Notes: generated by a model from the letters alone, not told the origin. A stretch of DNA of 64,000 bases from Cellvibrionaceae bacterium (GCA_021151525.1 JAGKXD010000005.1:24820-88819); one strand, 5' to 3'. Shown: positions 35,977-43,912, counted from the stretch's first letter. Translations and numbers: made by a program.

Positions 35977-37422
35977 TTAGCGCTGCAATTCGTACTTACG
36001 CATTTTCTCCACCAAGGTTGTACGGCGAATACATAATTTATCTGCCGCACGTGCAACCACTCCACCGCAATCATTCAATGCCTGCTGAATCAAACTCATT
36101 TCCAAATTAGTAATATATTCGCGCAAATCTATGCCTTGATCTGGCAACAAAGGATTGTCATTCATATTGACGTAACCCGTATTGGCATGAACTGCTGGCG
36201 CAGAAGCAGGTGCAAAATCTTCCGTGCTCACATCTACATGACGATATTTAGCAGGCAAATCTTGCACACCAATTACACCATAAGGATGAATGATTGCCAT
36301 TCGCTCAACTAAGTTTGCCAGCTCACGCACGTTACCGCTCCACTCGTGCTGGCAGAGAGACAAAATCGCTGCAGAATTAAAGCGAATTGAACCGCGCTGC
36401 TCATTTTCCATGCGCGCAACCAACTCATTAATGAGCAAAGGAATATCTTCCGAGCGCTCTTTGAGTGAAGGTAATTCAATGGGGAAAACATTGAGGCGAT
36501 AATAAAGATCTTCGCGGAAGGTGTTATCGGCAATCATAGTTTCTAAATTACGATGCGTTGCCGCAATAATTCGTACATCGACACTTTGAGTTTTATTGCT
36601 GCCAACACGTTCGTAACAGCGCTCCTGCAGAACACGCAAAATTTTAACTTGCATGTTGAGCGGCATATCACCAATTTCATCCAGAAATAATGTCCCGCCT
36701 TCTGCCAACTCAAAACGTCCGGCACGAGAATTTATTGCGCCAGTAAATGCACCCTTCTCGTGACCAAATAATTCACTCTCCAATAACTCTGCTGGAATAG
36801 CGCCGCAGTTTACAGGCACAAAAGGCTTATCTCGACGCGGAGAATTATAATGCAGGTTACGCGCAACAACTTCTTTACCTGTACCTGACTCACCGGTAAT
36901 TAACACTGACACATCTTTTTCAGCAACTTGCGCCATCATTTCGCGCACGTTCTGAATTTCGCGGCTGGTACCTACCAAACTGCGGAACAAATGGACTGGG
37001 CGGCGCGTTGGCTGGCGCTTACTGTTGGATTGGGCTTCGCGATAAAGCTGCGCACGATGCAAGGTATCGATTAATTTATTGTAGGTTGGCGGGATGCTGA
37101 GTGTGGCTATGATCATGTGACGCAGAGAATCTTCCAGACCATCTTCACTGGGCGCAGTGTCACCGGTTAAAACGACTGCTAGCTCATCATTCCAATCACG
37201 AATATTTTTTAGAAGTTGTTCGAAGCTTTGTTTAGATTGTGAAAACTCACCAATAAAAACCGCAATATAGTCTTCGCCTTTGTTCTCACTCTGCACAAGC
37301 TCCTGCCAAGTTTTCGAGCAGGCAGTTAAAGTAGTTTCGCTTAAAAACTCTAGTAACACTTTTAAATCGTGCCGACGCGATTCACTGTCATCAATAACTA
37401 AGACTTTGTTGTTACGCCACAT
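35977..37422 (-). CDS. fleQ: FleQ-type sigma-54 activator, flagellar master regulator
   Basis: FleQ activates sigma-54 flagellar promoters, and in Pseudomonas also responds to c-di-GMP to control biofilm genes. The 481-residue product has an N-terminal receiver-like domain (1-130), an AAA+ core with Walker A GESGTGKE at 177-184, sigma-54 contact loop GAFTGA at 224-229, Walker B TLFLDE at 244-249, and a C-terminal Fis helix-turn-helix with ARAADKLCIRRTTLVEKMRKY. The N-terminal domain opens VLVIDDSESRR, but the usual receiver phosphoacceptor context is not evident at 50-60 (VFIGEFS), as in other FleQ proteins. It lies downstream of the fliS-fliT-fliS cluster on the same strand. Confidence 0.95.
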   Translation of the reverse strand: MWRNNKVLVIDDSESRRHDLKVLLEFLSETTLTACSKTWQELVQSENKGEDYIAVFIGEFSQSKQSFEQLLKNIRDWNDELAVVLTGDTAPSEDGLEDSLRHMIIATLSIPPTYNKLIDTLHRAQLYREAQSNSKRQPTRRPVHLFRSLVGTSREIQNVREMMAQVAEKDVSVLITGESGTGKEVVARNLHYNSPRRDKPFVPVNCGAIPAELLESELFGHEKGAFTGAINSRAGRFELAEGGTLFLDEIGDMPLNMQVKILRVLQERCYERVGSNKTQSVDVRIIAATHRNLETMIADNTFREDLYYRLNVFPIELPSLKERSEDIPLLINELVARMENEQRGSIRFNSAAILSLCQHEWSGNVRELANLVERMAIIHPYGVIGVQDLPAKYRHVDVSTEDFAPASAPAVHANTGYVNMNDNPLLPDQGIDLREYITNLEMSLIQQALNDCGGVVARAADKLCIRRTTLVEKMRKYELQR

Positions 37423-37608
37423 GTCTTATGACCCTTGTAAATAGGCAAACTGGCTAGACTTTGACCTGATCAAGCGTCGGAGCCATGACTAATAATGCTT
37501 AGGTTTAGACGAGGATATGGAGCGAGTCAAATTAATGGCAGGAATTAACAAAAGTTTTTTTCGAATGGGCACAAATGCGATGATTTTTTGACTGGATTGA
37601 CTAAGAAG

Positions 37609-37659
37609 GCGTCTAAACACCTGCTCTCGCAAGTGTTTAACGTGCAGCAAAGGAGACGC
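37609..37659 (-). terminator. Stem-loop between fliS copy 2 and fleQ
   Basis: AGACGC pairs outside (37609-37614 with 37654-37659) and AAACAC/GTGTTT pairs inside (37615-37620 with 37633-37638). It lies just after the fliS copy 2 stop codon and separates fliS from fleQ, suggesting that fleQ has its own promoter. There is no strong U-run. Confidence 0.5.
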
Positions 37660-37664
37660 TTTTA

Positions 37665-38069
37665 TTAGGGAGCAGCTTGGGGTTCTATGCCATCCCAGCC
37701 AGATTTAATGGTCTTTAGAAGATCTATGACCTCAGCAACCATTTCAGTTTTGTTGAAAGCCGAAGCCTCCAACAAGCGGCGCCCCATATAATCATAAAGA
37801 TTGTCTAGACGCTCCGGTAAATCAGTACCTTCTACACTCATATCCAATGAGCTACGCAAGCCAGAAATAATTCCCATCGCCTTGCCAATTAAAGCCCCCT
37901 TGGTAGCCGTGTCGCCACGCTCCATTGCAGACTTGGCACCATTAAGACGCTCCAAAGCCCCTTCCATCAGCAACTGAATAAGACGGTGTGGTGTTGCATT
38001 ATTAATTTGAGTTTCCAGCCCAAGCTGGCGATATTGCTTGAGGGCTTCTTGCGAATTGTAGTTAGACAA
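37665..38069 (-). CDS. fliS: Flagellin chaperone FliS, copy 2
   Basis: FliS binds the C-terminal helix of flagellin in the cytoplasm, preventing premature polymerisation and aiding export. The 134-residue four-helix protein has NATPHRLIQLLMEGALERLNGA near residue 23 and NLYDYMGRRLLEAS near 90, both family hallmarks. It ends with IKSGWDGIEPQ. A good AAAGGAG ribosome binding site precedes the ATG. It is clearly related to, but well diverged from, the copy at 38405-38794, so the duplication is old. Confidence 0.93.
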   Translation of the reverse strand: MSNYNSQEALKQYRQLGLETQINNATPHRLIQLLMEGALERLNGAKSAMERGDTATKGALIGKAMGIISGLRSSLDMSVEGTDLPERLDNLYDYMGRRLLEASAFNKTEMVAEVIDLLKTIKSGWDGIEPQAAP

Positions 38070-38089
38070 TGTTTAGGCTCCTTTGACTG

Positions 38090-38121
38090 GCTAGGCTGCT
38101 AGTTATACCGCTAAGCCTAGC
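38090..38121 (-). other. Stem-loop between fliT-like gene and fliS copy 2
   Basis: GCTAGGCT (38090-38097) pairs with AGCCTAGC (38114-38121). The hairpin ends a few bases upstream of the fliS copy 2 ribosome binding site. It could set the ratio of the two fliS products by attenuation or RNA processing; no evidence beyond position. Confidence 0.4.
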
Positions 38122-38127
38122 ACTAAA

Positions 38128-38403
38128 TCAATGCGCCATTGAAGCAACTTCGCGTTTACATTGCACAATGAGACTTGCGTATACCCCTTTTAACTCGTTT
38201 AGAGCCTCAGCAATCGCTTTTGCATTGCCTTCATTTGCACAAATCACTTTATCAATGATCATCGCACAACTCTGATCTAGGCGACGAACCTGATCCCAAT
38301 CTTCGGCAGCTAGCGCATTATTCAAAGCTAGCTGCAAGCTACGCACCTGTAATATCCCCGAGTGGCCAACATAGTCTATGGGCTCCACCAAATGCAGTTG
38401 CAT
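38128..38403 (-). CDS. FliT-like flagellar chaperone
   Basis: The 91-residue product is a small helical protein (ALAAEDWDQVRRLDQSCAMI) of the type found downstream of fliS in Pseudomonas, where it is called FliT-like or FliSs. FliT proteins chaperone the filament cap FliD. The ATG at 38403 lies one base after the fliS copy 1 stop codon (TGATATG), so translation is coupled. A longer frame to 38430 is ignored because it overlaps fliS. Sequence similarity to FliT is weak; context carries the call. Confidence 0.7.
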   Translation of the reverse strand: MQLHLVEPIDYVGHSGILQVRSLQLALNNALAAEDWDQVRRLDQSCAMIIDKVICANEGNAKAIAEALNELKGVYASLIVQCKREVASMAH

Positions 38404-38404
38404 A

Positions 38405-38794
38405 TCAAGCAACCTCGGGAGCGATTGCATCCCAGCCAGATTTTAACTCACCTAAAAGGCGGCCGCATTCATCCAAAATGGCAGGATCATTATCCAAATT
38501 CGCCTTAATCAAGCGCCGAACTATGTAGTCGTACAAGCTCTCAAGATTGGCAGCAAGCTCACCACCTTCTTTGTCATTCAAACTACCTTGCAAGCCACCG
38601 ACTATATTGATCGCTTTACCAATCAGCTCACCTTTGCGGGCAATTTGATTTTGTTGCATAGCACCTTTGGCTTGGGCAATGCGCTCTAAAGCACCTTCAA
38701 ACAGCATTTGTATAAGTCTATGGGGAGATGCATCCAATACACTGGCTTGGTTTTTAACGGATGAATAATGCTGCGCGGCCTGGTATGCGTTCAT
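38405..38794 (-). CDS. fliS: Flagellin chaperone FliS, copy 1
   Basis: The 129-residue product has DASPHRLIQMLFEGALERIAQA and SLYDYIVRRLIKAN, the same hallmarks as copy 2, and ends LKSGWDAIAPE. The ATG at 38794 has an AGAGAG ribosome binding site; an upstream in-frame start at 38818 adds eight unlikely residues. A sigma-28-like promoter lies 60 bases upstream. It is the first gene of a fliS-fliT-fliS cluster; fliD and flagellin genes are not in the window. Confidence 0.93.
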   Translation of the reverse strand: MNAYQAAQHYSSVKNQASVLDASPHRLIQMLFEGALERIAQAKGAMQQNQIARKGELIGKAINIVGGLQGSLNDKEGGELAANLESLYDYIVRRLIKANLDNDPAILDECGRLLGELKSGWDAIAPEVA

Positions 38795-38853
38795 AAAACA
38801 TCTCTCTTCAGTGAACATTAAGGTTATTGGAGCAAAACTACTTGCTTAACAAG

Positions 38854-38880
38854 TTAGCGGCATAACCAGAAATTTCTTTA
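38854..38880 (-). promoter_or_regulatory. Sigma-28 (FliA) promoter for the fliS cluster
   Basis: On the minus strand TAAA (38877-38880), a 15-base spacer and GCCGCTAA (38854-38861) match the FliA consensus TAAA-N15-GCCGATAA with one mismatch. It lies about 60 bases upstream of the fliS copy 1 ATG. Late flagellar chaperone genes are typical FliA targets. Confidence 0.75.
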
Positions 38881-38967
38881 GCAACAATATTTGCGGTAAA
38901 TTCTCACTCGTATGACGTTTCAGCTTATGATTAACCAAATGCTCAATCATCAATTTAAGGATGCAAC

Positions 38968-39309
38968 ATGAAAGTGAATCACAGCCTCACGGTTTTTGGT
39001 GCGATGTTGTTAAGTTTTTCAGCGCACTCTGAATCGTTGCGCTGCAAGGGCGACATTGTGGAAGTTGGCGATGCCAAGGTGGATGTGTATAGAAAATGTG
39101 GCGAACCCGCTTTCAAAGATTCTTTTTGCGAGCAAATCCCCGTAAAAATAAAACAGCTTAATGGAACCTACAGGATCGTTGAACAATGCCATAACGTTGA
39201 TGTATGGACTTACAACCCCGGCAAAGGGCAATTTTGGACAAACCTATACTTTTCCGAAGGTAAACTACGCGAAATGCGCTACGGCGATAGAGTAGAAACT
39301 CAAGAATAG
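38968..39309 (+). CDS. DUF2845 secreted protein
   Basis: The 113-residue product has a signal peptide (hydrophobic 8-18, AHSES end) and the DUF2845 pattern: SLRCKGDIVEVGDAKVDVYRKCGEP, then a tryptophan-tyrosine motif VWTYNPGKGQFWTNLYF and a final GKLREMRYG. Four cysteines in the mature part can form disulfides. Function is unknown; it is probably periplasmic. An AAGGATG-type ribosome binding site precedes the ATG and a strong terminator follows. Confidence 0.88.
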   Translation: MKVNHSLTVFGAMLLSFSAHSESLRCKGDIVEVGDAKVDVYRKCGEPAFKDSFCEQIPVKIKQLNGTYRIVEQCHNVDVWTYNPGKGQFWTNLYFSEGKLREMRYGDRVETQE

Positions 39310-39313
39310 ATTT

Positions 39314-39350
39314 CCAAAATAAAAGGCCGCATTGCGGCCTTTTATTTTGG
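39314..39350. terminator. Bidirectional terminator after the DUF2845 gene
   Basis: A long palindrome CCAAAATAAAAGGCCGC/GCGGCCTTTTATTTTGG has a GC core AGGCCGC-ATT-GCGGCCT and AT-rich outer arms. It serves the convergent genes on both sides. Confidence 0.93.
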
Positions 39351-39369
39351 AAGCTCATTACTTCAGAGT

Positions 39370-40503
39370 CTACACACCTTTATAAGCAACACCATCACGC
39401 AAAACATAATTGAATGTATTATCCAATAAAGTTTGCCAACGCGATTGTAAAAATAGACTTGGGCAATCTTCTAATGCAAACGCTTGAAAACCTTGCTGTG
39501 TTAGCAAATGGGCAGCAGCGCGACTACGACGACCTGTGTTGCAGTAAAAAATGTAGGGACGATTTTTATCCAGCATGCGCGATTTGATACCGAGTAAATT
39601 TAACGGAACGTTTACCGCTGAATTCAAATGCAATTCGGAATATTCTTCTTCACTGCGTACATCAACAGCAACGGCACCAGCCGCAATTTTCTCAGAAAAA
39701 GATTCCAGTGCAATTGATGGAACTTGCGGCTCTTTTAACAGACGGAAAAAGTCTTGCTTACCCAAAGACATCAAAACACCATCAGTTAACATAATAACTG
39801 AAGCATTACGCGCAGCCTCATTCACTAGAGCATCTTCACCAAAACAGCGCCCTACTCCAATAGTCGCAAGATGTTGGCGACCAGAGTCGTTGTGACGCCA
39901 AACCTCAGCCTCACCTTCTTTGATGAAATAACACTTATCGCCCAACTCACCTTGGCGAATAACTACATCACCAGCGTAAACAACTTGCGGGGTTAGCCGA
40001 GAAAAAATATCTTCTACATTAATGGGCGGCACTTTGAAGAATAAATTAGATTTCAATACAGTCATCATCCAATCAATGTCTTCATCTAGATCGCGCTGAC
40101 GAGAAATATTCAGCTGTAAATAATCTGCCACCTGGCTCCAAGCCAACAGTTTATCCAAACGCTCGCTATCCAAACGCAAAACACTACAATCTGATTCTGC
40201 AACCGCCGTTACTAAACGCGGCTGATGATGCGCAATAGGCAGCAAGGTTGAGCGACCCTTTATAAGTCTTGTCACATTATTTTCATCTACAAGGCTTACA
40301 TTGCCATGCAACAGATAAACGTGGTGTGCATCATAGCTACCGCGATTAAAAATGGTTTGTCCTGCACAGATAACTTCTGCATCTGAATTGCTCAGCAATT
40401 CCAATAGATGAGCCTCGCTCATATCTTTGAGCGGAACCAATGTGCGCGTTAATGACAAATCAAATTCAACGCGCACGGGCATCATATTTTTTTGCGGTTG
40501 CAT
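39370..40503 (-). CDS. Double cyclic-nucleotide-binding domain protein with C-terminal rhodanese
   Basis: The 377-residue product joins two cNMP-binding folds (about 20-130 and 150-260) to a rhodanese domain (about 268-365). The second cNMP domain has a phosphate-cassette-like FGEDALVNEAARNASV at 221-236; the first is degenerate. The rhodanese loop CNTGRRSRAA keeps its catalytic Cys321. It has no helix-turn-helix or membrane segment, so it may couple nucleotide binding to sulfur transfer or redox chemistry. The ATG at 40503 has a GAAGGAA ribosome binding site. It ends the minus-strand run from the PLP gene, 65 bases upstream. Confidence 0.9.
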   Translation of the reverse strand: MQPQKNMMPVRVEFDLSLTRTLVPLKDMSEAHLLELLSNSDAEVICAGQTIFNRGSYDAHHVYLLHGNVSLVDENNVTRLIKGRSTLLPIAHHQPRLVTAVAESDCSVLRLDSERLDKLLAWSQVADYLQLNISRQRDLDEDIDWMMTVLKSNLFFKVPPINVEDIFSRLTPQVVYAGDVVIRQGELGDKCYFIKEGEAEVWRHNDSGRQHLATIGVGRCFGEDALVNEAARNASVIMLTDGVLMSLGKQDFFRLLKEPQVPSIALESFSEKIAAGAVAVDVRSEEEYSELHLNSAVNVPLNLLGIKSRMLDKNRPYIFYCNTGRRSRAAAHLLTQQGFQAFALEDCPSLFLQSRWQTLLDNTFNYVLRDGVAYKGV

Positions 40504-40568
40504 AAAATATTCCTTCGTTGTACAGCATAAAGAGCATTCATTTAACAACAAGTGAAACAACTAAGTGC

Positions 40569-41534
40569 TTACAGATTAAATCCACGTCTACCTTGCAAAC
40601 CACCGGTATGAATGAGAATCAACCGACTGCCGCGCGGCCAGTAATCTTTCTTTAACAATTGGGCAACTCCCCAACACATTTTTACGGTATACACTGGGTC
40701 GAGCTTAAACTTGGATTCCCGCTCAAACTCGTGCATAAACTTGAGCATATCTGCCGGTAGTTTTTTACCGTAACCACCACCGTGAAAACCATTGATTAAA
40801 CGCCAGTTGGACGTAACATCACCCGTCGATTTTTGATGATGAATAATTTGGCTGCCTAGACCTTGAGCACCATCAATCCCAGAATCTTTTAAAACCGAAA
40901 AACCCAAGACTTTTCCATCAGAACCCACTTGCCACAAACCTGCCGCAACTCCAACTAAGGTATTTGCGGTACCGCATGCTAAGCAAACCGAAGTATAGTC
41001 AGATTTAACTTGGCGGTATATTGCAGAACCCAGTACTTTTGTACCTTGAATTCCATAGCTATTTGCACCACCTTCAGGAATTTCGAAAAATTCACCATAG
41101 GTGCTGCTTAGAAGCGCACTAAGATCTTCTGCTCCCCGCTCGCGGTAATCACTCCGTGAAACAAAATGTAGTTTCATCCCCCAGGCTTCAGCATCTCGCA
41201 AAGTTGCACTTAATTGCTTGGGGCGCTCACCGCGAATAACACCAACTGCGTTAAAGCCGTAAGTTTTAGCAGCTGCAGCCAATGCATAAATATGGTTTGA
41301 GTAAGCGCCACCAAAACTTAACAACTGTTTTTGCCCAGCTTCTTTGGCAGCGTGCAAGTTGTAAAACAATTTGTAAAACTTATTACCGCTTACATACTCA
41401 TCAATAAGGTCTTCGCGCCGTATTAATACTTCAACCCCTTTCGCTCTGGCCAAACTCCAATTCAGGGGTTGTAACGAAATATTTTCCGCTTTCGTTAAAA
41501 ATGCATCTTCAGATAATAACTCAATCAAATTCAA
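40569..41534 (-). CDS. PLP-dependent ACC deaminase / D-cysteine desulfhydrase family protein
   Basis: The 321-residue enzyme belongs to the fold type II PLP family. The PLP-binding Lys lies in SGNKFYKLFY (near residue 52), followed by SFGGAYSNHIYALAAAAK, which binds the cofactor and substrate carboxylate. A serine/threonine-rich phosphate loop reads ACGTANTLVGVAAG. Actual substrates of such proteins range from D-cysteine to 1-aminocyclopropane-1-carboxylate and cannot be fixed here. The rhodanese gene just downstream makes a sulfur-releasing reaction an attractive but unproven guess. Confidence 0.88.
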   Translation of the reverse strand: MNLIELLSEDAFLTKAENISLQPLNWSLARAKGVEVLIRREDLIDEYVSGNKFYKLFYNLHAAKEAGQKQLLSFGGAYSNHIYALAAAAKTYGFNAVGVIRGERPKQLSATLRDAEAWGMKLHFVSRSDYRERGAEDLSALLSSTYGEFFEIPEGGANSYGIQGTKVLGSAIYRQVKSDYTSVCLACGTANTLVGVAAGLWQVGSDGKVLGFSVLKDSGIDGAQGLGSQIIHHQKSTGDVTSNWRLINGFHGGGYGKKLPADMLKFMHEFERESKFKLDPVYTVKMCWGVAQLLKKDYWPRGSRLILIHTGGLQGRRGFNL

Positions 41535-41558
41535 CCAACCATTTCTCTATAAACGTGA

Positions 41559-42929
41559 TTAACGCTTTTCTGAAACCAGTTTATAGGAAATAACTTGATG
41601 ATGCTCGCAACGATCACTTTCACCCTCATGGAACTCTATAGGCGACCCTATACGCACCAACGGTTTGCCACACGGGTGCCCGTTAGCATCCGCGCCTTTG
41701 CAGGACGGATTTTGATAATGCTCAAACCAATTCGAATAGAGGCGCTCGCCTACACCTGAATTTTTCGCAACATAAGCAGTTGGGTTTTCAATGTACTGAC
41801 TCAAATCTGCGAGCGGGATTGTAAATTGCCCTGCACCGGGGTGATAAACCACAAAATTTACGCCTGCCCTATCCAAACGCGTTAATACCTGTTCGCCACT
41901 GTTATTTAGCAGCTCTTGATAATCTTGTTTGATTTTGACAATTTCTTCTTTCAACGCGGTTTCGTTTTGATGGCGATAAAATAATTCCACTTCGCGCATA
42001 TCCAACATTTCACGTAGCTCAGCCGTTGCAGTTTGCAACTTTAACGAAAGCTCTACCGCAAAATTTTCTTGCAGCGCCTGAATTTGGCTATTTTCATCAT
42101 TTTGTGCGGCTTTTAATTTATGCGAAAAATATTCTCGCATACCCTCAACCTTGCTAGCCTGTACATCAAAACTTTCTTTAAGTGAACGATTGCGCAACTC
42201 CAAATCTACATTCAGGGTTTTTAATTCTTTTACTTTTTCTTGATAAGCCTGCAGGCGCTGCTGATGCTCATGCTGCAGCTTTTGAATGGCTTCTTGCTGC
42301 TTGGAATGTAGAGTCGCAATGCGTAAGCGCTGTTCTTTAATAAGACTCGCCGTTTGGTTACGCAACTCTTGCGAGTAGTGTTCGTGCATTTTTTGCTGCA
42401 GGACTAACGTATTTTGTTCTTGCACAGGCTGAACCGCTACAGTAGGCACGGCCACCAAGCGCTCCTGAGCTGGCTTCCTAAAAATCACGCCCGTGCGATT
42501 GTTCTGCACAGACTTTTTGAGTTGAGCAAAACTGGACTTGGCTGGATCCATTTGCGGATCCCAAAGTTTTTTCTGGTGCCAACCAATTGCGCATTGACTG
42601 TAACAAGCTAAACGAATCGGTCCAGCGCCCATATCGGGACCTTTCCCAGAAACATCGGCGAGTTGTTGCAAAGGAATATTCCAGCGACGATCAACCATAC
42701 CGCGATCATCAAAATCCAATAAGAAAAACACCGCGGCGGTAATCTGCAAACTGGAATTAATATGGAGGTAAACCGCCTTCGCGGAAGAGCCCTTAAAATC
42801 AGGCATGGGAACAAAGCCGTCGAGGATAGCCTCAAATTCCGGGTAAAGTAATTCCCGAGTTATCACATCTCCTACGAACAAGACCACCGCCTCAACGGAG
42901 TCTGTGCTTTCTAGTGTCATAAGTGGCAT
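41559..42929 (-). CDS. Conserved coiled-coil protein of unknown function
   Basis: The roughly 456-residue product has an N-terminal domain with VVLFVGDVITRELLYPEFEA and DDRGMVDRRWNIPLQQLAD, a pattern I recall from conserved Pseudomonas proteins sometimes mislabelled as chromosome partitioning proteins. A long coiled coil follows (about 165-340, rich in Gln, Glu, Leu, Lys). The C-terminal domain carries Cys and His pairs (Cys in NPSCKGADANGHPCGKP and SDRCEHHQV) that could bind a metal. There is no Walker motif. The start is the ATG at 42929 or 42920; the open frame to 43127 is not protein-like. Confidence 0.8.
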   Translation of the reverse strand: MPLMTLESTDSVEAVVLFVGDVITRELLYPEFEAILDGFVPMPDFKGSSAKAVYLHINSSLQITAAVFFLLDFDDRGMVDRRWNIPLQQLADVSGKGPDMGAGPIRLACYSQCAIGWHQKKLWDPQMDPAKSSFAQLKKSVQNNRTGVIFRKPAQERLVAVPTVAVQPVQEQNTLVLQQKMHEHYSQELRNQTASLIKEQRLRIATLHSKQQEAIQKLQHEHQQRLQAYQEKVKELKTLNVDLELRNRSLKESFDVQASKVEGMREYFSHKLKAAQNDENSQIQALQENFAVELSLKLQTATAELREMLDMREVELFYRHQNETALKEEIVKIKQDYQELLNNSGEQVLTRLDRAGVNFVVYHPGAGQFTIPLADLSQYIENPTAYVAKNSGVGERLYSNWFEHYQNPSCKGADANGHPCGKPLVRIGSPIEFHEGESDRCEHHQVISYKLVSEKR

Positions 42930-43222
42930 CCCAAATATCGACGGACAATCTAGCCGTGGTTGCAAGGTATGGCCTGAGTATATGTTAGCTTGTTTTCTAA
43001 CTAATTGATCTTTGCCGCAAAAATGGCTATTTAAACTACATTTGCGGCCTGTTCCACGGTGGTTGTGGTATTGCACAAAAGACTGAGCGTGACTGGATTG
43101 GCATTTTGCGAGGGCGAGAAACGACAAACACTGGCCGAACCAGCGTTAGATGATTTGAAAGCGGTAAAAACGGAGGTGGAAACTACTGAAAGAACGTTTA
43201 ACGCGGATAAAGGCGGGCGAAA

Positions 43223-43303
43223 TCAGATATCTGAATAGTCATCAGCTATATCGTCGTCATAGTCTTCTACATCGTCCAACAGGTCTTCAATATAATCTTG
43301 CAT
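43223..43303 (-). CDS. 26-residue acidic micro-ORF
   Basis: A strong ribosome binding site (AAGGGG, five bases before the ATG at 43303) drives a 26-residue peptide with 11 Asp, 2 Glu and no basic residue (MQDYIEDLLDDVEDYDDDIA, then DDYSDI). Its composition is far from random read-through of this region. Asp-rich small peptides can mimic nucleic acid or bind cations, but function is unknown. It lies between the coiled-coil gene and the tRNA pair, all on the minus strand. Extending the frame upstream to 43420 gives an unlike, unsupported N-terminus. Confidence 0.55.
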   Translation of the reverse strand: MQDYIEDLLDDVEDYDDDIADDYSDI

Positions 43304-43480
43304 AACTACCCCTTTAGTATTCTTATGCGTGGTTAAAAATCGGATTCCCTTCCCGAATTTGTTCCTTAAAGACAAATCTACAGTCACAAAATGACAAATC
43401 GATGAACGAAAAATAAACATTTAATGACAGATCAAAGGGATATAGAGGCAAACGATGGGAATACAAGTGGGGTATAAAAC

Positions 43481-43508
43481 AAAAAAGCCGCCTTTAGGGC
43501 AGCTTTTT
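43481..43508 (-). terminator. Terminator of the tRNA unit
   Basis: On the minus strand AAAGCTGCC-CTAAA-GGCGGCTTT forms an interrupted GC stem followed by a T-run. It lies about 10 bases downstream of tRNA-Asp. Confidence 0.85.
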
Positions 43509-43517
43509 AAGAAGTAG

Positions 43518-43594
43518 TGGCGGACCGGACGGGGCTCGAACCCGCGACCTCCGGCGTGACAGGCCGGCATTCTAACCGGCTGAACTACCGGTCC
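43518..43594 (-). tRNA. tRNA-Asp (GTC)
   Basis: The 77-nt gene folds as a cloverleaf with acceptor GGACCGG/CCGGTCC, D arm TAGTTCAGCCGGTTAGA, anticodon loop TGTCACG (GTC) and T arm GGGTTCGAGCCC. The CCA end is encoded. It closely resembles E. coli tRNA-Asp. Confidence 0.97.
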
Positions 43595-43621
43595 GCAAAT
43601 CTCAACTAGAACACATTTAAG

Positions 43622-43697
43622 TGGTGGGCGGTACAAGACTCGAACTTGTGACCCATGCCTTGTAAGGGCATTGCTCTACCAACTGAGCTAACCGCCC
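43622..43697 (-). tRNA. tRNA-Val (TAC)
   Basis: The 76-nt gene has acceptor GGGCGGT paired with ACCGCCC, the D arm TAGCTCAGTTGGTAGAGC, anticodon loop CTTACAA (TAC) and T arm CAAGTTCGAGTCTTG, with encoded CCA. It lies 27 bases upstream of tRNA-Asp, in the same transcript. Confidence 0.97.
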
Positions 43698-43713
43698 TTG
43701 TTGAGAGGTGCGC

Positions 43714-43741
43714 ATTCTACCTAATTTTGGATGGGTGTCAA
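43714..43741 (-). promoter_or_regulatory. Sigma-70 promoter of the tRNA-Val/tRNA-Asp unit
   Basis: On the minus strand a perfect -35 TTGACA (43736-43741), a 16-base spacer and -10 TAGAAT (43714-43719) lie just upstream of tRNA-Val. The following GCGCACCTC is a GC-rich discriminator, the feature that makes stable-RNA promoters sensitive to the stringent response. Confidence 0.85.
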
Positions 43742-43912
43742 ACTTTTTTTGTCGTCATTATGCAACAAATAAATCCCAAGGCTTTTAGCCCACCATCTCA
43801 TAAATTAATTGATTAAAAATCCAGCATATAGTTAAAAACCTGCGGCTTGGACTTTTGATGCAACGCGGTCAGTGCGACAATAACCACCCTTGTAGATTAA
43901 GCAAACACGTAC

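Noticed and set aside
37081..37100. Second copy of the GTAGGTTGGCGG repeat end
   Set aside because: A 12-base match within fleQ coding sequence without the rest of the arm; coincidence.
43089..43238. 49-residue plus-strand ORF starting with GTG upstream of the coiled-coil gene
   Set aside because: The reading looks protein-like in composition, but it has no ribosome binding site or ATG and overlaps the acidic micro-ORF; it could be a decayed fragment, unsupported.
43421..43636. 71-residue minus-strand ORF over the tRNA region
   Set aside because: It is translation of tRNA-Asp and its terminator.
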